Of a stretch of DNA of 64,000 nt, positions 26,229 to 36,080 are shown piece after piece. Location: assembly GCA_014773175.1 (NCBI GenBank), contig VXCM01001443.1, positions 1-64,000 on the forward strand. Direction: 5' to 3'. This DNA comes from Lucifuga dentata (lineage: Eukaryota; Chordata; Actinopteri; Ophidiiformes; Bythitidae). The notes under the pieces were generated by a model. The model saw only the letters and a program-made list of their open reading frames with translations. It ran no database searches and was not told where the DNA came from. The translations under genes were made by a program, and so were the position numbers. Each line of letters opens with the position of its first letter. Position 1 is the stretch's first letter.

Positions 26229-26679
26229 GGGTCTATTTTGAATGCTTTGCAATGCTTTAATGTCCAAAAAACACATTCATCCACGACTACATTCCCTTGC
26301 TGCAGCACCACTGTGCACACTGAATGAAAACAGCCCAATTTAGGTACTGGCTTTTTAAGGCTTTCTGCTGGGAAAAACCCACTCTGGTCTGATTGGCCAG
26401 CTGCGTCACACCTGAATTGACAACTCACAAGCCTCGTACTTTGTGGGTGTGTCTCCCCAGGTGTGTTGGCAGGTAAATTCAAATGAGTTACATGCTGATG
26501 TTAACATAATGGAATTAAAGGACAAATCAAAAACAAAGCTTTCAGGGTGGGTCTGGGTGCATTTCTACAGGCATGAACCTTGAGTTTAGCAACTCTGACA
26601 ATTCTCAACACATGCTCTCCATACCATATTATACCATAAAAATTAGGAAAAAAATAACAAAAAGTTTAATACGTCCCCT
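26229..26679 (+). mobile_element. MITE-B copy with intact (empty) internal TTAA
   Basis: About 451 bp between TTAA at 26225-26228 and 26680-26683. The core has 'ttgctgcagcaccactgtgc' and 'tctgattggccagctgcgtc'. The internal TTAA at 26355-26358 is uninterrupted; the same position is occupied by MITE-A in two other copies. Confidence 0.75.
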
Positions 26680-26683
26680 TTAA

Positions 26684-28115
26684 ATGGAAGGACATTAAAA
26701 AGCTGCAACTATGATGATAAATTTGCCATTTTTTAGAGGTACACTGCAGATTCCTCTAACATTAGAATGCTCATTGTAACCTGAGGCACAACAATTATCT
26801 TTTGGTATTATTATTATTAAAGCCTCAATCCATGCTAATAGGAATGTCATGACAATGAAGTTCAAATATGGAAGACTATAAAATGATTCTTAAATTACTA
26901 ATTCCACCAAACAGCATACGAGTTCACCTAATTGAACTAATTTCATATCTTAAAATTTTTGAACCCAGTGGAATAATGAACTGAAATACAAGATAATGAG
27001 GTAAAATGTAAAGTGATCTCCCTGTAAAATGGTTTGAGAATTCCTGCTACAGAGATCTGAGTACATGCTATGGAACATGAGGGAGACATTGGGCTCAAGT
27101 ATGTCCAATTACCAGGCTGTAACTTGCTCTGTTGGTATGTCTGAATTATTAAAGTTAGATTAGGGCTGATAGCTGCTGTATAGAAAGCAGAACAAGCCTA
27201 GCAAGCTCTGTCTCTCTGCAGCTACATAAAGACACGATTTAGCTCCATCAGAGGTGTGACAATCAATGAAAAATGAGCTACTGAAAAAAGATATTGATGA
27301 GTCTAGCAACAAAGGCATAAATAAAACCAGGGAAATGGATCTCTTCTCTTGCTTGCTTGTAGAATATTACTGTAAATTGCTCCAGTTTAACCTTAATCGG
27401 TCCATGAGATGAAGTGATGTCAAAAACACTCACTAAGAATTCCAACTTTGGAGTTTATTACTGACTCAAAATAAATCTCTGCTTTCCTGGGTTGGTCTAT
27501 TTTTGTCAACGAGCTTTCCGGATGTTTCTCTGTGCATTGGAGTTGCAGATGATGATGATGATGAAATTGTGGAGGAAAAAAGGAAAACGTCAGCTTTCCA
27601 GCAGAGTAGCTCTTGGCAAGGAATGTACGGAAGCTGGAACACTGTCAGATGGAGTTAAGATATGTACACAGACAGGTTGGCGACTGTTCTCAGCTGAGTC
27701 ATTTCACTGCATATTAGGCTGACAGAGACAAATGTCCATGGAGTGTCAGTCAAAAATGACCCCGTCCCCCAAGCTTTGATTCAATTAGCTTTCTAGTCGC
27801 ATCCAATGGAACGAAAGGCAATGTTCACTCGAGTTAAGTGATGGGTGCTAAATCAGATTTCAGTTTGCTGACAAACGCCACCTTCTTTCTATTGAGATAT
27901 GTCATCTGGCCGTGACATTATCACTCAATTTGGACAGAGAAAATGCAATCAGAACATGCAGTTAAGTTTCCTTGACAGTTACTTGGATAGTACTTTTGGG
28001 CATTAAAGCAAAATTTGCAGATTCATTAGAAAGTTTTGCCTGAGCATAGGTGAAAAAATGGCAAAACAGAGGAAATGAGCATCGATTTGTCACTCTCAAT
28101 TCATGTGAAACCGAT
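26684..28115. other. No gene seen
   Basis: Unique AT-rich sequence between MITE-B and MITE-A copies. A short (ATG)n run lies at 27549-27563. Confidence 0.4.
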
Positions 28116-28119
28116 TTAA

Positions 28120-28469
28120 AAGACCATATCGGTGATCGTGCATGTTTGAGCCCAATATATACAACCTGCATACGTTACTGACAACCAATTTTCCAAAACA
28201 TGAAGTTTTCCTGTTGTTTTTTAAATCCCATACTCTTTTAAAATCAAATGTTCTTGTTTGCTGTCATGGATTATGTTTAAAGTCTCTACAGGTTGATTTT
28301 AATAGCATACTGGAATGAACAGAAACCAATGGCAGTCTGGAAGGTAGAAAACAAAATTCTAAAATTTATCACTAAAGTAGTATATTTGGAGAAATAGGTT
28401 TCAGTAATGTAATGTTTATACAGATTGTCTATATTGGGCTCAAACATGCATGATCGGCAGCATGATCCT
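28120..28469. mobile_element. MITE-A copy 3 (short, degenerate)
   Basis: TTAA at 28116-28119 and 28470-28473. Left end AAGACCATATC, right end the inverse GATCCT. Inverted arms carry 'catgtttgagcccaatata' and its complement. The interior is shorter than in other copies. Confidence 0.68.
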
Positions 28470-28620
28470 TTAATCACTTAATGAAACATCAACATCCAAA
28501 GAGTCATTCCGTCATCTATGATCTTGTCAGCTATAATGGGTGGTTTGGATCAGATGACCAGCACCTATTACATCATGAGCCAAGTACAGAGAAAGAACCA
28601 GAATGCTTACTGGTCTACTC

Positions 28621-28655
28621 TGAGGAGGAGGAGGAGGAGGAGGAGGAGGAAGAGG
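28621..28655. repeat. (GAG)n microsatellite
   Basis: Gives a poly-Glu run on plus and poly-Pro/Ser on minus. No flanking splice sites or conserved protein was seen. Confidence 0.85.
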
Positions 28656-29264
28656 AGACAGGAAGAGGTCAGTGGGCTGGTTTCTGTGGCTTAGTATGGC
28701 AAATCCTCTGTAATCCTTCAATCAGTCCCATGGTGGTGTTTACTGCATGTAGGTAAAGCTATTAAAGACCCAGACCAAGCTTTACCATAAACTATAACTG
28801 GCATTGTCCTTTTCTAATGTTGATCTGTGCTTTTTTTTTTTTTTTTAAAAAAAAGAGGAGTGTGAGGACGTTTATTCTAAGTCTCTTTTGAGATTACCAT
28901 CATTAGATGGTAGAAGAATGGTGAGGCAGTCAGAAAAAAGCCATGAAAATTACACACACCGGGGTGAGAAAAGATCTTATTCCTCAGAGGATTTCAGCCT
29001 GATGCGTGAGAGCAGGAGCCAGTCAGAGAAATGTTACTTCAGCTGATGCATGATTAATTTCCATTAAAAGCAAAGTAAAATCTTTATAGTTAAAGATATT
29101 CTCTCAGAGATCAAAAATGCTCATTCTCATGCCTCTAACAACAGCAATTGTACAACAGTGTCAAACTTTTGAAAGACTGTCTGATAATCTCAGGTAAACT
29201 TTTTTTTTTTTTTTTTAAAGATTATACATTATAATTCTTAATAGAACATGGCATTATTTAGACC

Positions 29265-29350
29265 AGGGCTTCTCAAACTGTGGTACGTGTACCATCAGAG
29301 GTACTTGACATCTCCTTGATGGTACAGATTAAAACTCCTGCACTCCTGGA
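29265..29350 (+). repeat. hAT-like fragment R2, copy 2
   Basis: CAGGGCTTCTCAAACTGTGG then 'tacgtgtaccatcagaggta' and 'gatggtaca'. The CAGGG..TTCTCAAACT start is typical of hAT ends. The right boundary is unknown. Confidence 0.45.
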
Positions 29351-30346
29351 TTTCACTTGGTAATGTCCGCCGCAGATAAACTGACATGAACACGCTGCTC
29401 TGTTCAGGAATCTGCAATGCATCTTTATCCAATGCACTTGTTTCAAACTTACTCAGGGCAGAAAGCGAGTACAGGCCCATAAAGCAACCATCAAATGTAT
29501 TTCTTGGAAGCTTCAAAATGAATTTTCAGCTGTATTCCTGGAATCACATTATAACAGAGAGCGACAAATCACTCTGTCACAGCCCTTGTCATTATCTAAT
29601 TGCTTTCTTGTGGATTCAAGACCCCCGCCCTGCCTTCCTGTCTGTCTCCTTCCATCTGTGAATGCTGTGTAACACTTTTCTGATATTCCTAAAAATCCAT
29701 CATTACAAAGTCCACTTTTAGAAACTAATAATCATAAAAAATAAATAAATAAATAAATAAATAAACACTGAATATATCACTTAATTTTAGCACTTTTCCT
29801 CTGGTAGCAGGTCTAAACTCACAGCTGCTTGCCAATGCCGGAAGGCATTCAGCATCTCAGCATTAAAATAAATGACTTTTAAACAAATGAGATGCTTTGT
29901 GGTCGACTGTACAGCAGATGGTCATATTTTGAACAACAAACAAAAAATTTGGGGTTGTTATAGTAAAAAGCATGTTGCTGGCCAAATAATTGATTAATTG
30001 GACCTACAGCCAGCAATGATTTGGCCCAGGAAGTTTCTTTTCAGCATTCTAACTTATTTATTTTACTACAATGAAGAATATTGACAAAAAAGTTAATGTA
30101 TTCCAAGACATTACATAACAAAATATAGAATATGAAAAGCAAAAAGCTAGCTACTGGGTTTGGTATATATATGTGTGTACATGTATATTTCAGTAAGGAC
30201 AAGCAACTATATGACCCTACTCATACCTCTAGCCTAAAAAAATAAAAAATAAAAAAAAAAACAGCATCAAAAGTTTGAAACATTGGCCCATGATCTGAGG
30301 GAGAAAAAAAAATAAAACAAACTCTTTTGAAGATATATAATTTTAA

Positions 30347-30767
30347 AGGGATATTTTATACTCTTTGTTATTTTTCCTCATTTTTCTAATATAGTGGTGA
30401 ATGTTTTCAAACTTTGGGTTAGTCCTTTATTTCTGTAATCTATATTTATGTCAACATGTAACGTGAATTTACAAATCTGAATCCTGAACTGACCCACCAG
30501 CATACCTGGTTAGAAATACTAAAAAAGTACAAGGCTAGCAATGCAGGGAGTGTTTAGCAGGCATTTCACAGCCTGTTGGTTATGCAGCTCAGAGCAGGCT
30601 TTTCAGGACACCTCGACCTAAACTGACCTGTGTTCACTCAGTGTGCACAACGGTGTTGCAACAAGGGGGAGCAGAAGTGGGTAAATATGTTTTTAGAGCA
30701 TGGCAAAGACTTCAAATAGAGCCCTAAAGTAAAACAGAAATATGAAAATCTGTATAATATGTCCTCT
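30347..30767 (-). mobile_element. MITE-B copy
   Basis: Between TTAA at 30343-30346 and 30768-30771. The RC orientation is shown by 'gtgttcactcagtgtgcaca'. Ends AGGGATATTTTATAC and ...ATATGTCCTC. No ORF of note. Confidence 0.7.
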
Positions 30768-30771
30768 TTAA

Positions 30772-31438
30772 TGTTATATGCTAAATCTATCATGCTAAAA
30801 TGATGCAACATGGCATCATTTAGACCAAAGACTAAACTTTTTTTTTACTGCAACAATTTCTTTGAGCTCAAGCAGAGTTTGTGGATTATCAGCAGTCAGG
30901 TAGAAAGTCAGATCCTCAGGCTGCTTCAGCTATACTTCCTCCCTGTGGTCTATTTGCTGTGTGTCATCAAAAATCCACCAGAGAACCATACGTACTACAA
31001 GTACCTACAATAATGGTTCAGCAATGGCTAGATGGCTCTATTATAGCAGAATATGAGAGTTGATAATGGCTCTATAGGAACAGCATTACAGCAGCATTGA
31101 TGATTTTAAATATTACAGAACCATGAATCAAAAGATTGGTAAGGAACCACTTATCAAAGGATGGAACCACTACATCGAACCAGTAAGTTACCTCCCCATT
31201 AAAGGGCCATTTACAAGGTCAAGCCATTCTTCAAACAGTGACTGTCCTATTAAAAAAACATTTTATCCTACATAATGTAGTAAGAACCATCTCTGTTAAG
31301 AATGAAAGAGCCTAAAAACAACAGCAGGTCAACAAACAAAAAATACATCTTTTCAGGAAAATCTCTGCTTGGAAACAAGTGAGGGCTGACGTTAGTAATC
31401 CAGTATTCCTCAGGGAAGCAAAGAGCTCTACCTGAGAG

Positions 31439-31479
<41 letters not shown>

Positions 31480-32651
31480 GGTGCATTAATGAGGTTGCAC
31501 AGATCAATACGATAGTTGAAGCTGTTAAAACACCAAATGACTTCAGAGCCTTTCACATATGAATCTGGTGACCATCTTGATAAACATCACACTCCTCCTT
31601 TAGCTTCAGCTTAGCAGCAGCAGCACAAGAAAGCATGAAAAGTTTGGCATTTTGTCCAAAGCACACTCTTTATTAGAAGTCAACTTAATTAAATTTGTTT
31701 CTTTTTAAAATAACATAGATATAATCATTTCTGCTAAGTGAATGAAGTTTGGTTTCATCGACATGAATCTCAGTGCGGTAATCAATTGGTAACAGCAAGC
31801 GCTAACTGATGGTGGCAGGGCAAAGGTTTAATCAAAACCAGCAGGACCATGCATAATTTCATCATGTGAGTGTCATCGTTCAAGGTGTGTATGTTTTCCA
31901 TCCTTTATACTACTGAAAGGTGAGACTCTTGTTTACTCCAACATGACCAGTTCTCAGAAAGTGATGTTATGGAAATTGCAGAATGTTTTTGATATAAATG
32001 CAGTCTATACAAGTTGATAACTTATTGGTTATCAACTTGCATCCAACCACCAATGGTTGGTTATAATCATGACGAAAATCAGAATTTTATATTTATTAAG
32101 GCACAGCAGCAGTCATAGTGTGGTCATAGGCACAGCAGCAGTCATAGTTAGCAGGAATACTCGTCAGCTCATCTGTTTCACTATGCTTTGAACAGAACCT
32201 AACAACAAGATCTATGACCTTGAACAAACCTCAAAACACATCAGCCAATCACAAACAGCCTCTGCACAGCAAAACAAACCCAATACTTCCCTTCTCAGAT
32301 CTGTATCGGAACATCCTGACCTGCTGTGGAAGAGGTTTTATTAGGATGTATTTTAAGAGATGAAGAAAACAGAAATCAGTGTGAAACCTCACCCGGAGAA
32401 GGAGGCTCATTTTGCAACTTAAGGGGCCATATACCTTAATGTTGTGTAATGCAACGGAGTAATAGGCTTATTTATGCTGCAGGGGTGCGTTTAGGGCACA
32501 CACTGATGACTCATGTCATTAAATCTCATCCATTCCCTGCCTCAGAGCTTTAGTTGCAGAGGAAGAGCTTTAAACATCGCTACATAAGCGTTGACCTCAT
32601 ATGCCATACACTGTAGGTAAACATCCAATTATGAAGCCATTATAGCAAGGC
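30772..32651. other. No gene seen; small hairpin and tandem repeat
   Basis: A 12-bp hairpin CAAGTTGATAAC/GTTATCAACTTG is centred near 32024. A 'ggcacagcagcagtcatagt' unit is duplicated at 32100-32150. Otherwise unique. Confidence 0.4.
31441..31475. repeat. (GT)n microsatellite
   Basis: About 17 units in gene-free DNA. Confidence 0.9.
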
Positions 32652-32655
32652 TTAA

Positions 32656-33254
32656 AGGACCATACCAGTGCTTTAAGCCCAATAAACACTAGCTGCATCC
32701 ATGTTATGTTACGGCCAATTATTTTTCCAAAGCATAAAACTATATATTAGTTTTTGTGTTATTTGTAAAATCCCCAAATCTTTCAAAAATGAAATGCTCA
32801 GGTGATACATCCACCTTAAAATTCAACACATGACTTTAGATGGTCATTTTTAACTTCTAACAGTCTTCTCCAGGGACTATATTCCCTGGCGGAAACATAC
32901 ATTTTCTTACATGTAGCTCCATGTTGGATCAGTTAAATTAAGTAACTTCGACAAACAATTTTATAGACATTTTGTTTTCCATGATGTATTATTATTCTTA
33001 TTTCTCTCACGTATGCTTCAGGTATCTACAAGTCAATTTTTATAACATGCTGAAATGAACTGAAACATGGAAGACCATAGGAACCATTGGACCACAGGAA
33101 GAACAATTCTAACACTTACCGCTCCAGCATTATGTTTTGGAAAATTGTTGGCAGCATTATGCATCATAACCACAAACATGTTACAACTGTAACATGTTTG
33201 CGGTTGTATTTATTATTTATTGGGCTAAAACATGCAAAATCAGCAATATGGTGA
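32656..33254 (-). mobile_element. MITE-A copy 4 (divergent subfamily)
   Basis: TTAA at 32652-32655 and 33255-33258. It starts AGGACCATACCAGTG and contains the 'gggactatattccctggcgg' block in the RC orientation. The right end is eroded (ATATGGTGA). Its right TTAA is also the left TTAA of the adjoining MITE-B. Confidence 0.72.
33168..33205. repeat. 38-bp palindrome within MITE-A copy 4
   Basis: Arms AACCACAAACATGTTACA and TGTAACATGTTTGCGGTT around a 2-nt loop, with one mismatch. It lies in the right arm of the element and is absent from the other copies read. Confidence 0.65.
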
Positions 33255-33384
33255 TTAAAGGGAGCATAATTTACAGATTTCTATTTTCTTTTGGAGTCTA
33301 GTGTTAAATCTTTGTTACTCTCCTTTGCTGCAGCACCACTGGGCATACTGAATGAAAACAGTCTGTTTTAAGTTGTCTCCTTAA

Positions 33385-34020
33385 AAGTCTTTACCACCTA
33401 TTTTGCATGTTTGAGCCTAATATATTCAATTTTCATATGCATAACATTTCTGACAATCATTTCCCAAAGCATACTACTAGAGGGTGAATTAAAAATGTTT
33501 TTCCTACCTTCCAGACCTCCATTGGTTTCAGTACATTCTGGTACTTGCTGATACTTGAAACGTTCTTGGGATAGATAATCCATCATCATGAACAAGATGT
33601 ATATTCAGGGTTTTTTTTTTTTAGAAGTTATGTAATTTTAGTGTTTAAGCACAATAAAAAGCATGGAGTGAATGTATNTTTTTTTTTTAGAAGTTATGTA
33701 ATTTTAGTGTTTAAGCACAATAAAAAGCATGGAGTGAATGTATGTCTGTACCGGGGAATATAGTCCCAAAAGAAGACCTACGTTTATCAAACGATTTTAA
33801 TGGCTTTGACTTCATAAGGCTGCGTAACTGTTAGCAGGCAAAACATGGATTTTTAAGGTGTATCACTTGAATATTTGATTTTGAAAGATTAAGAGATTTT
33901 GCAAAATATCAGGAAAGCTGAAATACCTTTTTATCCTTTGGGAAATGATTGTCAGTAACCTTACATGCATGAAAATTGATATATAAGGCTCAAACATGAA
34001 AAAATGGATGGTATGGTCCT
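33385..34020 (+). mobile_element. MITE-A copy 5, nested in MITE-B
   Basis: TTAA at 33381-33384 and 34021-34024. About 570 bp after removing the false 65-bp duplication at the N (33678). Plus orientation, defined by 'accggggaatatagtccc' in the middle. It interrupts a MITE-B copy at its internal TTAA. Confidence 0.82.
33613..33743. repeat. Assembly duplication at single-N gap (N 33678)
   Basis: 65 bp (33613-33677) repeated exactly at 33679-33743, inside MITE-A copy 5. Confidence 0.9.
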
Positions 34021-34758
34021 TTAAGGCCTACTCCAGAACAGCCTGTGTTCTGATTGGCCAGCTGCATCAGGCATGAGCTGGCTATAACAGAGATGCTAAA
34101 CAAACACTTTCTGGCTTCACACTCTGTGGGTGCGTCTAATGCCAAACTCAGACTTCATGACTTTAGAAATCCCCAAAATACAAAAAAAAAAAAAAAAAAA
34201 NAAAAAAAAAAAAAAAAAAGAAGTTTCCTCTAACCTTACATCTTGATGACATTCTGGTGTGCACAAGGGATAAGATGATCAATATCTGATATTGATCCTC
34301 ATGAAACCTCATGCGAGAAGTTAAAGCAAGCAAGAACTGATTTTACTTGATTTTTTAATACAGACCCAAACAAGCAAGAGCTGCTTGGAGTATGACTTTT
34401 GAGCAGGGAAAAAAAACAACAAAAAAAAAAAAAAAANAAAAAAAAAAAAAAACAGAAAACAAAGCAGGAAGTCATGTAGCTGTAGTGTTTATCTTCTCTC
34501 TCTCTCTCTGGCTAATGCTTGAAACTTGTCGTAGATCTGCTCAAAGTAGAAGAGTATCTCACAAAAAGCCGTCAGTGAAGTATGAGTATTTGGCAGATCA
34601 GAAGTTTGTCTATGCCTGAGCTAAAGCCATGTGGGAGCTTTCAGATGTCTTACACAAGAGAAAAAGTAATAAACAAAGCTTTCAGTAAGGATCTGTGTCT
34701 GTCTGCTGGATGGAAACCACAATTTTCAACAAACTGCAGTATATAAAACTATACAAAT

Positions 34759-34955
34759 GAAGGATAGTGAGGTAAAGTATAATATTTCCCCTTTACCTTT
34801 AAACATAGAAATTACAAAAATTGATTTCTCAATTAAACTGAATTTATAATGACTTTATTTCACTTTAAGGTAGTTTTACTGTATTTTCTATATTTCTTAC
34901 AGAAGGGTTGTCCTGTTTATGGCAGCCAAAAAGTTATTTTAAAAGCTAAAATGAT
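34759..34955 (+). repeat. Direct duplication D1, left copy
   Basis: About 195 bp nearly identical to 35884-36080: shared 'aaggatagtga', 'ctttatttcactttaaggta', 'tcctgtttatggcag' and 'aaaaag.tattttaaaa'. The two copies bracket the candidate first exon at 35334-35500. Confidence 0.75.
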
Positions 34956-35333
34956 CCTACAGAGACTTCTAGTCTACTTTATCTTGTATATTTATTCCCT
35001 ATATGTTTAATAAAATATGTTCAAGGAAGGAAAACAGCTTATAATAACACCGCTTCTTTAATTCTTATCTCACTACAGGTAAACGGTAGACAGGTGAAAT
35101 TACAGCTCCCGTTACCGGATTTTCACCTGCACCGGCTTCAAACAGCACTAATTACACCCTAAAAGAAACTATTTTACATTTTCTGTTTACAAAGCAGCCT
35201 TAGCCAACACAAACAAACACACACAAACACACACACACGTCACAAACATTAAACATTCATAAGGAAACGACTTATCCGGCCACATCTGAACACATGCCGG
35301 TGAATGTTTCAGAAACACGCCGGTGTCACTTAC

Positions 35334-35500
35334 CGTGAGCCCGGAGCGGAGAGGCATAATGCGGAGAGCCGCTTCAGATGCTGCCAAACATACTCAAACG
35401 ACCGGCGGAATTAACGGTGTTTCTTCATCAGCGTGTACTGGGTAGGAGTGTGTGTGCGCGTGTGTGTGTGTATACACGGCGGTGGACATGCGGAGTCACT
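35334..35500 (-). CDS. Probable first exon and promoter island of an unidentified gene
   Basis: On the minus strand a strong donor CACG|gtaagt ends at 35334. The ATG at 35357-35355 would open an 8-codon coding start (MPLRSGLT, phase 0) into the next exon. An upstream ATG (35391) opens a 5-codon uORF. The surroundings (about 35270-35560) are GC- and CpG-richer than the neighbourhood, as expected of a promoter. No second exon could be identified to the left, so the product is unknown. In mammals the gene next to the 3' end of ZFPM2 and co-oriented with it is OXR1, which has several alternative first exons; oxr1 is therefore a synteny-based guess only. The 5' limit is arbitrary. Confidence 0.42.
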
Positions 35501-35580
35501 TGACCTTCTCCCAACAGAAAGTACCATTAGTGAGAGGCAGGAGAGGGGAGGAGTGGACCGTACCAAGAGGGGAGGGTGGG
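35400..35580 (-). promoter_or_regulatory. Candidate CpG-rich promoter
   Basis: Immediately upstream (minus sense) of the candidate first exon lie CpG-containing and CT-rich segments (cccctcccctcttggtac type) and a GT/CA microsatellite at about 35446-35471. No clear TATA box was seen. Assignment depends on the exon at 35334 being real. Confidence 0.3.
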
Positions 35581-35610
35581 GGTGTGCTTACAAACAAACA
35601 AATTAAATAC

Positions 35611-35670
35611 ATCAATAGAATAGAATAGCTTTATTGTCATTATACGTAACATATAATGAAATTAAATAAA
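35611..35670 (-). mobile_element. LINE 3' tail fragment (Rex/CR1-type)
   Basis: 'agaatagaatagctttattg' followed by 'tcattatacgtaacatataa' is the complement of a common fish LINE tail (..aatgacaataaagctattctattct). It lies just upstream of the candidate promoter at 35.4 kb. Confidence 0.55.
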
Positions 35671-35800
35671 TACAATAAATAAACAGGGAACTCATGGAGA
35701 TATAAGAGTTTGTGATTTGTGTTAACATTTTAATATTTCCATTAACATCTTAATTGTTTTCATCGGATGTGGTTTAAGAAAGCATCTTATTATCCATCAG

Positions 35801-35880
35801 TAAACAAACAAATAAATAAATTGTGTATATATATATATATATATATATATACACAATTTATTTCTTTATTTATTTGTTTA
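35801..35880. repeat. 80-bp AT palindrome
   Basis: The left arm TAAACAAACAAATAAATAAA plus TTGTGTATATAT mirrors the right arm ATATATACACAA plus TTTATTTCTTTATTTATTTG. Pairing is nearly complete, with an (AT)n centre. It should extrude as a hairpin or cruciform. Confidence 0.75.
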
Positions 35881-35883
35881 ATG

Positions 35884-36080
35884 GTGAAGGATAGTGACGT
35901 AAAGTAGATTATTCCACTTTACCTTTAAATACAGAAATTGCAAAAATTAATTCCTTAATTAAACCGAATTTATAACGACTTTATTTCACTTTAAGGTAGT
36001 TTTACTATATTTTCTATCATCCTTACAGAATGGATGTCCTGTTTATGGCAGTCAAAAAGCTATTTTAAAACCCAAAATTA
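35884..36080 (+). repeat. Direct duplication D1, right copy
   Basis: Second copy of the 195-bp segment, same orientation, about 1.12 kb from the first. It diverges by point changes and runs into an AT-rich palindrome at its right edge. Confidence 0.75.

Larger units (their letters stand above)
28474..30342. other. No gene seen
   Basis: Holds the GAG microsatellite, a hAT-like fragment and an (AAAT)n run at 29738-29765. No coding evidence. Confidence 0.4.
33259..34145 (+). mobile_element. MITE-B copy carrying MITE-A copy 5
   Basis: Begins AGGGAGCATAATTTAC right after TTAA 33255-33258, which also ends MITE-A copy 4. The host core 'tttgctgcagcaccactggg' precedes the insertion and 'tctgattggccagctgcatc' follows it. 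The right end is lost, around 34145, before an A-run with an N at 34201. Confidence 0.68.

Noticed and set aside
35334..35500. lrp12 first exon, considered because LRP12 also neighbours ZFPM2 in vertebrates
   Set aside because: In mammals LRP12 lies on the 5' side of ZFPM2, not the 3' side. Its first exon should also encode a signal peptide, which is absent here.
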